NCBI RefSeq assembly: GCF_014174375.1
Contig: NZ_JABEQE010000003.1
Location: 248,001 to 312,000, forward strand
DNA from: Gluconacetobacter asukensis
GTDB taxonomy: Bacteria > Pseudomonadota > Alphaproteobacteria > Acetobacterales > Acetobacteraceae
Length of the DNA: 64,000 bases
Direction of reading: 5' to 3'
Below are positions 1-7,312 of this stretch, piece by piece. A model generated the notes under the pieces. The model was not told where the DNA came from and searched no databases. It saw only the letters and a program-made list of their open reading frames with translations. Positions within the stretch are counted from its first letter, which is position 1, and every line of letters starts with the position of its first letter. The translations under genes were made by a program, and so were the position numbers.

Positions 1-48
1 GAAGGCATCGATATAGCAGGGCACGAACAGGCCTATTTTCATTCGCAT
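1..48 (-). CDS. lutA: LutA/LldE-type (Fe-S)-binding lactate oxidation subunit, N-terminus only
   Basis: Only the first 16 codons lie in the window; the gene runs off the left edge. The reading from 48 downwards gives MRMKIGLFVPCYIDAF, which matches the conserved amino terminus of LutA/YkgE proteins (the CCG-domain subunit of the LutABC L-lactate dehydrogenase complex). A purine-rich GAGGGGG box lies just upstream of the ATG at 48; the ATG at 42 is an alternative start. The call rests on this short but characteristic stretch, so the family is likely and the exact substrate is not settled. Confidence 0.6.
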   Translation of the reverse strand, partial: MRMKIGLFVPCYIDAF

Positions 49-131
49 CGGGCTTTCCCCCCTCGGCACCGCCGCCCGTGCGGGCCGTCATGATGGGCCG
101 TTCCCGGCCTTCTCGGTTCTTGGATCGGCGA

Positions 132-143
132 TTGTTATAACAA
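132..143. promoter_or_regulatory. Perfect 12-bp palindrome upstream of the lutA-like gene, possible GntR-type operator
   Basis: TTGTTATAACAA is a perfect inverted repeat about 85 bp upstream of the lutA-like start. Its shape (TTGT-TATA-ACAA) resembles operators of FadR/LldR-type GntR regulators, which often control lactate genes. No regulator gene is visible, so the function is inference. Confidence 0.35.
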
Positions 144-207
144 GATGCGGGGGTGACTCAACCGGGCGTTTTGGGGGGATTTCGCGCCCGGTGGTCAGTC
201 CCTGTGA

Positions 208-570
208 TCAGTCACTGTCGGGCCGGTCGCCGGCTGCGTTGCCGGTGATGCGTATCCAGGCGCCCTGGCTTTCCATGCAGACGGCGTATTGGGTCTTCAG
301 GCGCTTGAACTGGTTGCCGCCGCCGCCGCCACCGCCGCTCATCACCGTCGTGGTGCCGCTGGTGGCCGCGTTGACGGAGGCATTGGTCTGGCAGAAGGCG
401 TCGGCGGAGTGATAGGCGTCGCTGTTGCGGTCCATGATCGCGCGATAGCCGGAAACGGAACCGTAGATCGAATGTTCCTTGTGCGGGTGCGCCTGTGCCG
501 GGCCGGCGAGGCTCATGCCCGTTCCGGCCAGCAGCAGAAGCAGGCGGCTTGCGTCGATGCGGAGGGTCAT
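208..570 (-). CDS. Small secreted protein of unknown function
   Basis: 120 residues. The start at 570 (MTLRIDASRLLLLLAGTG) gives a clear Sec signal peptide ending near residue 27 (AQA). The mature part is polar, has two cysteines and an eight-glycine run near residues 79-86, and no family I recognise. A much longer frame continues upstream, but it is a shadow of the cbpA gene on the other strand; the signal peptide fixes the real start. The gene diverges from cbpA. Confidence 0.7.
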   Translation of the reverse strand: MTLRIDASRLLLLLAGTGMSLAGPAQAHPHKEHSIYGSVSGYRAIMDRNSDAYHSADAFCQTNASVNAATSGTTTVMSGGGGGGGNQFKRLKTQYAVCMESQGAWIRITGNAAGDRPDSD

Positions 571-777
571 GGTCGAAATCCTTGTTTTTGCGGCCTCCGC
601 CGGGAGGGCGCGCACGCAGGATAGCAGCCCTGCGCGCCGGCTTACATTGACCGTCCGGCGGGGGCTCCCCATTATTTCGGGTAAGGGGCGTGCCTGCATG
701 ACGGGGCGCCGGGGCGCAGCCGGGCGGCGCGCCCGTTTGTTCGACATCGCGTCCAGCCAGGGAGAAGACGCAGAACC

Positions 778-1695
778 GTGAGTACCGATCCGTACGAGAT
801 CCTGGGCCTGTCGCGCACGGCCAGCCAGGACGACATCCGCAAGGCCTATCGCAAGCTGGCCAAGAAATATCATCCCGACCTCAACCCGGGTGACAAGGTG
901 GCCGAGGAGAAATTCAAGGCGATCGGCTCGGCCCATGCGTTGCTGTCGGATGCCGATCAGCGTGCGCGTTTCGACCGTGGTGAGATCGATGCCGCGGGCC
1001 AGGAGCGTGGCTGGCCCGGCGGAGGGGGCGGTGGCTATCGCGACCATGCCGAGGGGGCACAGGGGTTCCGCTATTCCGCCGGCGGGTTCTCCGAGGATGA
1101 TCTGGGCGATGTTTTCGGGTCGATGTTCGGACAGCGGGGGTTTCGCCGCCGGCCGCAGGGGCCGGCGCGGGGCGACGACCGGAATTTCTCGCTGACCGTC
1201 AGTTTCGAGGATGCGGTCAATGGCGGCACGTCGCGCGTGACCCTGCCGGGCGGCGGGACGCTGGATGTGAAGATCCCGCCCGGGATCGAGGACGGGCAGG
1301 TGATGCGCCTGCGCGGCAAGGGGGGCGAGGGCCATCAGGGCGGGCCGGCCGGTGATGCGCTGATCACCATCGGCATTGCCCCCAGCACGACCTATACCCG
1401 TGACGGCAATGATGTGCGCATGACCCTGCCCGTGGGGGTGAAGACGGCCGTGCTGGGCGGGCCGATCAAGGTGCCGACGCCGAGCGGGTCGGTATCGATG
1501 AACGTTCCGGCCCATTCCGACAGCGGCAGCGTGCTGCGCCTGCGCGGCAAGGGCGTGAAGGCCCATGGCGGGCAGGAGGCCGGGAATCTGTACGTGACGT
1601 TGCAGGTCACGATCGGCCCCACGGACGCGGCGTTGGAGAACTTCCTGAAATCCTGGACCCCACCGGGCGAGGCGAAGGGGGGAGGTGCCGCATGA
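778..1695 (+). CDS. cbpA: DnaJ-class co-chaperone CbpA
   Basis: 305 residues with GTG start. The J domain occupies residues 1-70 with the HPD motif (YHPDLNPGD) that stimulates DnaK ATPase. A Gly/Phe-rich linker follows (residues 75-135), then the two C-terminal beta-sandwich substrate-binding domains of type II DnaJ proteins (roughly 138-290). There is no CxxCxGxG zinc finger, which separates it from DnaJ. The last codons overlap cbpM by 4 bp, so the two are translationally coupled. The protein is expected to recruit client proteins to DnaK under stress or in stationary phase. Confidence 0.9.
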   Translation: MSTDPYEILGLSRTASQDDIRKAYRKLAKKYHPDLNPGDKVAEEKFKAIGSAHALLSDADQRARFDRGEIDAAGQERGWPGGGGGGYRDHAEGAQGFRYSAGGFSEDDLGDVFGSMFGQRGFRRRPQGPARGDDRNFSLTVSFEDAVNGGTSRVTLPGGGTLDVKIPPGIEDGQVMRLRGKGGEGHQGGPAGDALITIGIAPSTTYTRDGNDVRMTLPVGVKTAVLGGPIKVPTPSGSVSMNVPAHSDSGSVLRLRGKGVKAHGGQEAGNLYVTLQVTIGPTDAALENFLKSWTPPGEAKGGGAA

Positions 1696-2024
1696 TCACG
1701 ATCGAGACCCTGTGCGTGCAGGTGGGCAATGTCAGCGCGGTCGATGTCCAGCACTGGATCGACAGCGCGTGGCTGCGGCCGGAAGGCGAACCCGGGGCCT
1801 ATGTCTTTCATGATATCGACGTGGCCCGGGCGCGGCTGATTGCCGAACTGACCGGGGATCTGGGAATCGGCGACGAGGGGATGCCGGTGGTGCTGTCCCT
1901 GCTGGACCAGCTTTATGACGCGCGGCGCCAGATGCTGCATCTGCGCGCGGTGCTGGACCGCCCCCAGGCGGGCGACCTGCGCACGCGCCTGGCCGCCCTG
2001 TTGGGCGTGCCGGAGGAAGGGTAG
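1692..2024 (+). CDS. cbpM: Chaperone modulator CbpM
   Basis: 110 residues, ATG overlapping the cbpA stop by 4 bp. The sequence has the MerR-like CbpM layout: a short N-terminal strand ([11 protein letters not shown]), then helices with a conserved Trp ([10 protein letters not shown]) and a C-terminal helical region. In E. coli CbpM binds the J domain of CbpA and blocks its action on DnaK. Family length is about 100 residues. The assignment rests on sequence character and the coupling with cbpA. Confidence 0.85.
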   Translation: MITIETLCVQVGNVSAVDVQHWIDSAWLRPEGEPGAYVFHDIDVARARLIAELTGDLGIGDEGMPVVLSLLDQLYDARRQMLHLRAVLDRPQAGDLRTRLAALLGVPEEG

Positions 2025-2062
2025 CAGGCCCAGCCCGGCAGCGATGCTTCAAGGTCGGCCGA

Positions 2063-2228
2063 GAGAGCGTGGCCGGAAATGTGGGCTGGTGAGCGAGAGT
2101 GCCGCGAAGCGGCACGGCCGGCGTGTGTCCGCGAGCACCGGAGCGGAGCGGCCTTGATGGCCGTGAGCACCGGCGCACAGCGGACGCGCGCCGGATCGCC
2201 ACCAGCGCGCATTTACGGCCACGCTCTC
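2063..2228 (-). repeat. Structured 3'-end repeat, copy A
   Basis: Read on the minus strand, this 166-nt element starts inside the TGA stop of the secreted protein gene at 2227. Outer arms 2063-2081 and 2210-2228 pair (13 bp, one mismatch, 5 bp), continuing after a small internal loop into GCTGGTG/CACCAGC. Inside lie stem GTCCGC/GCGGAC, a GGCC-ATCAA-GGCC hairpin and a GTGCCGC-TTC-GCGGCAC hairpin. The same core recurs at five other places in the window. Compared with copies D-F this copy carries compensatory changes in two stems. It lies between convergent genes, so it could terminate transcription from both sides. Confidence 0.88.
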
Positions 2229-2574
2229 AGTCGTTGCGGCTGAGGGGGAGGTTGGCGACCTGACCGGGCTTGGTGCCCTTGATGGTCAGGTTGGCGCTGT
2301 TGGCCGAGACCAGGCGGAATGTCACCAGCGGGTCATGGCCGAGCGATTGCAGTTCGTCCTTGCCGTGGGGGGCCAATGTGACCTGATGCGGCGCGTAGGT
2401 GTGCAGCTCGTCGGGCAGGGTGACCTGGACCTGATGGTGTGCGTCGGGCGCGCCGACCACGACCGGGGAGAGGCCCATGGCGGCCCACTGGCCCGTGAGC
2501 GGGCTGGCGGCGGCATGGGCCTGTGTCGCGGACAGGGCCAGCAGCGCGGCGGCAAGGGCGTGAAGGCGGGGCAT
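2227..2574 (-). CDS. Small secreted protein, last gene of the efflux operon
   Basis: 115 residues with a signal peptide (MPRLHALAAALLALSATQAHA, cleavage near residue 21). The mature domain looks like a small beta-sandwich (VQVTLPDELHTYAPHQVTLAPHG). No family recognised. It lies 54 bp downstream of the HlyD-like gene on the same strand, so it is probably co-transcribed with the AaeXAB-like operon and would act in the periplasm. Its stop codon overlaps repeat copy A. Confidence 0.7.
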   Translation of the reverse strand: MPRLHALAAALLALSATQAHAAASPLTGQWAAMGLSPVVVGAPDAHHQVQVTLPDELHTYAPHQVTLAPHGKDELQSLGHDPLVTFRLVSANSANLTIKGTKPGQVANLPLSRND

Positions 2575-2628
2575 GGCGTACTCTCCGGGTTTGGCTGTCT
2601 TGTTGTCTGTCTTGTCTTTTGCCGGACC

Positions 2629-3636
2629 TTACTGTGTCTGGTCCGTGTCCGACAGGGGGGCGGCCGCGGTGGTGGTGTGCAGCGTGGCGTTGGGCGGTTT
2701 GGGGTGGGCCACCAGCCGTTTCAGCCCGTCGAACAGGGTGGTCCATGACAGGCGGGGCCGGCGGCCGTCGGGCAGGACCATCGAGACGCTGGCCGTCATG
2801 CCCGCCGAGAGCGTCAGCCCCGCGGGCAGCGTGTCGATATGGACGCGCACCGGGATGCGCTGGGCCAGCCTGACCCAGGTATAGACCGGATTGACCGAGG
2901 GCAGGCCCTGGGTCGAGCGCTCGGCATTGGTCGAGGAAATGCCGCGCGTGATGCTTTCCACATGGCCCCATAACGGGGTCGGCACGCCCATCAGGTCGAT
3001 GCGCATCAGGGCGCCGCGATAGAGGCCGCGCAGCCGCGTTTCCTCGAAATACCCGTCGACCCAGAAGGAATCGGCGTCGATCACCTGGATGTCGGACACG
3101 CCGGCGGTCGCGAAATCGCCGACCCGCATCGTCAGGTTGGTGACGTAGCCGTTGACGGTGCTGTGGACCTGGGTGCGTTCCAGGTTGATGCGTGTCTGCG
3201 ACAGGGCGGCCAGGGCTTCGGCATACTGGGCCTTGGCCTGTTCGGCCACGGCTTCGAACTGCTGCTTTTCCTCGGCCGAGGCGGAGGCCGAGGAGAGTTG
3301 CTGGCGGCGCTGATGCTGTGCCAGGCGCAGGGTCATGTCGGCCTGCCGTTCGTTGACGCGGGCTGTGGCCTGGGCGACCGCGACGCGGAAATCGAACGGG
3401 TCGATGGTGTACAGCACGTCGCCACGGTGGACGTACTGGTTGTCGGTGGCGTGGATCTCCACGATCTGGCCCGATACGCGCGGGGCGATGTTGGCGACCT
3501 GGACACGGACCTGGCCGTTCCGGGTCCAGGGGGCGGCGGTGTAGTATTGCCACAGCCCGAGCAGGACGATTGTGGCGACGGCCAGGATAGCCAGCGTGGT
3601 GGTCATCCGCATGACCATGCGGGCGCGTTCGAACAC
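2629..3636 (-). CDS. HlyD/EmrA/AaeA-family membrane fusion protein
   Basis: 335 residues, GTG start at 3636. One N-terminal membrane anchor (residues 10-30, ILAVATIVLLGLW) is followed by a biotinyl-lipoyl strand (VSGQIVEIHATDNQYVHRGD), a helical hairpin and the second lipoyl half (INLERTQVHSTVNGYV), then a beta-barrel. It bridges inner-membrane pump and outer-membrane channel. Its neighbours are a DUF1656 peptide and a FUSC pump, the AaeXAB/fusaric-acid-resistance arrangement, so the operon likely exports aromatic or weak-acid compounds. An ATG seven codons in is an alternative start. Confidence 0.88.
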   Translation of the reverse strand: MFERARMVMRMTTTLAILAVATIVLLGLWQYYTAAPWTRNGQVRVQVANIAPRVSGQIVEIHATDNQYVHRGDVLYTIDPFDFRVAVAQATARVNERQADMTLRLAQHQRRQQLSSASASAEEKQQFEAVAEQAKAQYAEALAALSQTRINLERTQVHSTVNGYVTNLTMRVGDFATAGVSDIQVIDADSFWVDGYFEETRLRGLYRGALMRIDLMGVPTPLWGHVESITRGISSTNAERSTQGLPSVNPVYTWVRLAQRIPVRVHIDTLPAGLTLSAGMTASVSMVLPDGRRPRLSWTTLFDGLKRLVAHPKPPNATLHTTTAAAPLSDTDQTQ

Positions 3637-3648
3637 TATCGGACCCTT

Positions 3649-3843
3649 TTACAGAAGAAACACATACAGCCCGACCAGGCAGATCAGGATGCCGAATTCG
3701 ACCAGCGGCACGTTCCACACCCGTTTCTGCACCATCCGGCTGGCCAGAAGCGGGCGCAGCAGCAGCAGGGTCAGGACCGCCAGCCCGGCATCGATCAGGA
3801 AGGAGGCGACCTCCACCCCCGCTATCGAGATAGTGGGTGTCAT
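3649..3843 (-). CDS. DUF1656 (AaeX-like) small membrane protein
   Basis: 64 residues with two transmembrane helices (ASFLIDAGLAVLTLLLLRPL and FGILICLVGLYVFLL). Family members lie almost always between a FUSC pump and an HlyD-type adaptor, as here. The start overlaps the FUSC stop by 4 bp and the next gene begins 12 bp downstream. The role of AaeX-type proteins is not known; they are assumed to be an accessory membrane component. Confidence 0.88.
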   Translation of the reverse strand: MTPTISIAGVEVASFLIDAGLAVLTLLLLRPLLASRMVQKRVWNVPLVEFGILICLVGLYVFLL

Positions 3844-5915
3844 CGCGATGCCTCCGGCACGGGCAGGATGCCGTAATGGCGCAGGGCCCGGGCGTTGCGG
3901 TCCAGCAGGCGGGCCGCGCCGAACAGGCCGGATACGGCGCCGATCAGCGTTTCGCGGTCGGCCGGGGGCAGGGTGTCGGACGCTGCCAGCAGGTGGGCGG
4001 CCTGGCCCAGGATGGGGGCGCCGGCCTCGGCCAGGTTGAGGGTGCGCAGCATGTCCTGGGTCCGGGCGACCGGCTGGGCCACCGCCGGGATGGTGGCGGC
4101 GCGCATCAGGTGGCGGCGGGCCCGTGCCAGCGCGCCGTTGAGGTCGCCCAGCGATACGATGCGGTCGAACACGCGCAGGGTGATGGGTTTCTGCGGCAGG
4201 TGGCCGGTCCAGGTGCGGGCCTGGAGCAGGCGGTCATATTGCCGGCTGATCAGGGCGGGGCTGGCGATGTCGCCCTGGCCGGTGAATTGGCGCCGCAGCG
4301 TCATGCACACCGCCATGGCGATGCGGAACCGCCGCCGCCGGGCCGACGGGGGGGCCAGCGTGAGCGCGAAGAACAGGATCACCGAAGAGAGCATGTAATA
4401 GAGATTGCGGTCGACGAACTGGGTCGGGTCGTAATTATGAAAATTGTCCAAGCCCAGCACGATGAAGAAGAAGACCCCGAAATTCAGTCCTATCGGCATC
4501 AGGCGCGGATGGATCAGCAGCAGGCAGCTGGCGAAGATGACCGGAGCCAGCATCAGCGAAAAGAAGATCATGCCCGAGCCATAGGGCAGGATGCGGGTAT
4601 CGAGCACCAGGGCGCAGACGGTGGATAGCGGCACGCCGATCAGGGCCCCCATGCCGAAGGCGCGCGTGTCGAAGGTGGTGATCGACAAGGTGAGGATAGT
4701 GGCGACCTGGATCAGGGTCGTCGTCGTTCCCGGCAGGCCGCTGAGGATGCAGATCAGGGCGGCGACGGTGAAGCCGACCATGACCCGCGTGCCGTTCAGC
4801 AGGGCCAGCACCGGGTCCTGCTGGCGGGCGATGTGCACGTCCTGGGCGATGCGGGGGGCGGCGCGGCCTTCTTCCAGCGTGCGGATGCCGTCCCGGACCC
4901 AGCGCCCGTAGGAGAGCAGGGCCATCGTGCGTTCGATCAGATAGGCTTCGGCCGGGGTCAGGGGCGGGGCGCCGGGTTCGAGGAGCAGCAGGTCTTCCAG
5001 TGCGCGGCTGGCTTCGTCCTCGTCGGCGAAAGGGGTGCCGTCGCCGAAGCGCCGGCGCACGCGGGCGAGGATGGTGGGCCGGACTTCCTGATCCATGCGC
5101 AGGACGCCGCTGATGGCGCGGCTGCACGAGATCATGTCCAGCATCGCGACCATGGCCGAGCGTGCGCCGGTCATGCGCAGGGCGCTGTCGGCCAGTTCGG
5201 TGCGGGCGAAGGAGACCTGGCTGGTCAGGGCCATGATGCGCCCCGCCAGCGACACCCAGGTGACGTCGTCGGGCGAATCCTGCCCGTTGACGGCGTCGCG
5301 GGCGATCCGCTGCACCTCGGCGGCGCCGTGGCGCAGGCCGGCGGCCAGCCGGTGCCATGCGGTGGGCGAGCCCGTCACGTCATTGACGACCGCCACCGAG
5401 ACGATGCCGATCATGATGGCCGAGACGCGGAAGATGGCGACGTTGAAGACGTCCTCGGGGCGGTCGATGCAGCCGATGCCGATGATGGCGACCGTGTAGC
5501 CGGCCAGCAGCGCGCCATAGGCCCGGAAATCGCGCAGCAGCGTGCCCACCACCACGCACAGGCCCAGCCACAGGGCGGCGCCGCCCAGGAACATCACCCG
5601 GTCCTGCCCGAAGAGTGCGATCAGCCCGATGGCCACCGTGGCACCCGTCAGGGTGCCGGCCATGCGGTAGAGCGCCTTGGACAGGATCTGCCCGCGCAGG
5701 GGCTGGGTCAGGATCATGACCGTGACGCCCGCGCTGGCGGGGGAGTCGATCTGCAGCCAGAAGGCCACGCCCAGTGCCAGCATGACGGCGGCCCAGCTGC
5801 GCAGGCAGAAGGCGATGCTGCCCGGCGGCAGCCAGGCCGGGCGTGCGGTAGGCAGCCAGATCCAGCGCGCGAGGGCCGTCGCCATGCCCGTTCCGCCCTG
5901 TTTCATCGCCTTCAT
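3840..5915 (-). CDS. FUSC-family (AaeB-like) efflux pump
   Basis: 691 residues. Two sets of membrane helices, one at residues 30-190 and one at about 375-520, are separated and followed by long cytoplasmic regions, the two-half FUSC layout. It is the inner-membrane permease of an aromatic-acid/fusaric-acid type exporter, working with the DUF1656 and HlyD-like proteins encoded just downstream. A GGAGGA box precedes the ATG at 5915. The exact substrate cannot be read from sequence. No regulator gene is adjacent; the divergent gene at 6170 is a nuclease subunit. Confidence 0.88.
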   Translation of the reverse strand: MKAMKQGGTGMATALARWIWLPTARPAWLPPGSIAFCLRSWAAVMLALGVAFWLQIDSPASAGVTVMILTQPLRGQILSKALYRMAGTLTGATVAIGLIALFGQDRVMFLGGAALWLGLCVVVGTLLRDFRAYGALLAGYTVAIIGIGCIDRPEDVFNVAIFRVSAIMIGIVSVAVVNDVTGSPTAWHRLAAGLRHGAAEVQRIARDAVNGQDSPDDVTWVSLAGRIMALTSQVSFARTELADSALRMTGARSAMVAMLDMISCSRAISGVLRMDQEVRPTILARVRRRFGDGTPFADEDEASRALEDLLLLEPGAPPLTPAEAYLIERTMALLSYGRWVRDGIRTLEEGRAAPRIAQDVHIARQQDPVLALLNGTRVMVGFTVAALICILSGLPGTTTTLIQVATILTLSITTFDTRAFGMGALIGVPLSTVCALVLDTRILPYGSGMIFFSLMLAPVIFASCLLLIHPRLMPIGLNFGVFFFIVLGLDNFHNYDPTQFVDRNLYYMLSSVILFFALTLAPPSARRRRFRIAMAVCMTLRRQFTGQGDIASPALISRQYDRLLQARTWTGHLPQKPITLRVFDRIVSLGDLNGALARARRHLMRAATIPAVAQPVARTQDMLRTLNLAEAGAPILGQAAHLLAASDTLPPADRETLIGAVSGLFGAARLLDRNARALRHYGILPVPEASR

Positions 5916-6169
5916 GGTCCTCCGTCAGCTCGCACGGCGCGGACTATGGCGGTTGCGGACGAGCCATATATGTCCAGGTCGCGACAAACCGTATCAGAGG
6001 CTGGGTGCTGCGGGGATCGGAAAGACGTGAATGTGAAAAATACGTGATTGGTGAATGAAAAATCTCGTTATCGCATGCGCCGGTTCTTGCTTTGGGTGGT
6101 AGCGATGGCTGGTATGCGCCGGTGGCATGTCCCTCTGGCCGTCCCTGCCGGATCGGGCGATAAGGGGGG

Positions 6170-7312
6170 ATGCGCCTGCTTCACACGTCCGACTGGCAGA
6201 TCGGCAAGGTCTTCCGCTTCGCCGACGACGATATCCTGCCCGTCCTGCAACAGGAGCGGCTGGAAGCGATTGGCCGGATCGGCCGTCTGGCCCGCGCCCA
6301 GGGGGCGGAATGCGTCGTGGTGGCGGGGGATATCTACGACCATCTGCGCCCCTCGGAGCGCACGCTGCGCCAGCCGGTGGAGCGGATGCGCCAGTTTCCC
6401 GACCTGCGCTGGCACCTGATTCCCGGCAACCATGATTTCAACGAGCGGGACGGGCTGTGGGAGCGGCTGGCACGGACCGGCCTGCCGGATCATATCGTGC
6501 CGCATCTGGCCCACGCGCCGGCGCCGCTGGATGCGGCGGGCACGGCGTGGGTGCTGCCGGCTGGGCTTGGGCATCGGCATGTCATCGGCGACCCGACTGC
6601 CTGGATGGATGGAACCGCCACGCCCGAGGGGGCGATCCGCGTCGGGCTGGCGCATGGCTCGGTGCGGAGTTTCGGGGAGGAGGCGCCGGGGCATAATCTG
6701 CTGGCCATCGATCGGGCGCGGCAGGCGGGATTGTCCTATCTTGCGCTTGGCGACTGGCATGGCGCCCAGAAGATCGATGCCCGCACCTGGTATTCGGGCA
6801 CGCCGGAGGTCGATGGGTTCGACCTCGGCGGTGCGGGCGGGGGGCAGGCGCTGCTGGTGTCGCTGGATGGGCCTCGGGCCGAACCGGTGGTCGAATCCCA
6901 TGCGGTCGGGCGTTTTCGCTGGGCGCGGGCGCAGGCGGTGCTGACCTGTGCCGACGATATCGTGGCGCTGGAGGGGCGGCTGCGCGCAATTGATCCGGAT
7001 GACCCCAGTCGGGTGCTGGTGTGGCTGGCCGTGAGCGGGGCGCTGGGGCTGTCGGACCTGGAAGGCTGGCAGGCGCGGATTGTGGACGGGCTGGGCTCGG
7101 CATTGCGGTTACTGCGAATCGATGGCGCGCCTGGGCTGGCGCCATCCTCGGACGATCTGGACGCGTTCGGGCCGGGGGGTGCCGTGCGGGCCGCCGCCGA
7201 GACGCTGGCGCGGCAGGCCGGCGAGGGCGACGAGGCGGCGCGGGCGATCGCGGCGGCGGCGCTGCAACGGCTGTATCTGCTGGCGCGCGACGGGGCCGGG
7301 GGGTTGGCATGA
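6170..7312 (+). CDS. DNA double-strand-break exonuclease subunit, SbcD/YhaO-type metallophosphoesterase
   Basis: 380 residues. Calcineurin-type metal-binding motifs appear in order: DWQIG near the N-terminus, GDIYDH at about residue 54, GNHDFNE at about 86, and LGDWHG further on. This is the Mre11/SbcD nuclease fold. The gene ends in ATGA, overlapping the start of the SMC-like ATPase gene, so the two subunits are coupled. The partner is of the YhaN type, so this is better named YhaO-like than SbcD. Confidence 0.88.
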   Translation: MRLLHTSDWQIGKVFRFADDDILPVLQQERLEAIGRIGRLARAQGAECVVVAGDIYDHLRPSERTLRQPVERMRQFPDLRWHLIPGNHDFNERDGLWERLARTGLPDHIVPHLAHAPAPLDAAGTAWVLPAGLGHRHVIGDPTAWMDGTATPEGAIRVGLAHGSVRSFGEEAPGHNLLAIDRARQAGLSYLALGDWHGAQKIDARTWYSGTPEVDGFDLGGAGGGQALLVSLDGPRAEPVVESHAVGRFRWARAQAVLTCADDIVALEGRLRAIDPDDPSRVLVWLAVSGALGLSDLEGWQARIVDGLGSALRLLRIDGAPGLAPSSDDLDAFGPGGAVRAAAETLARQAGEGDEAARAIAAAALQRLYLLARDGAGGLA

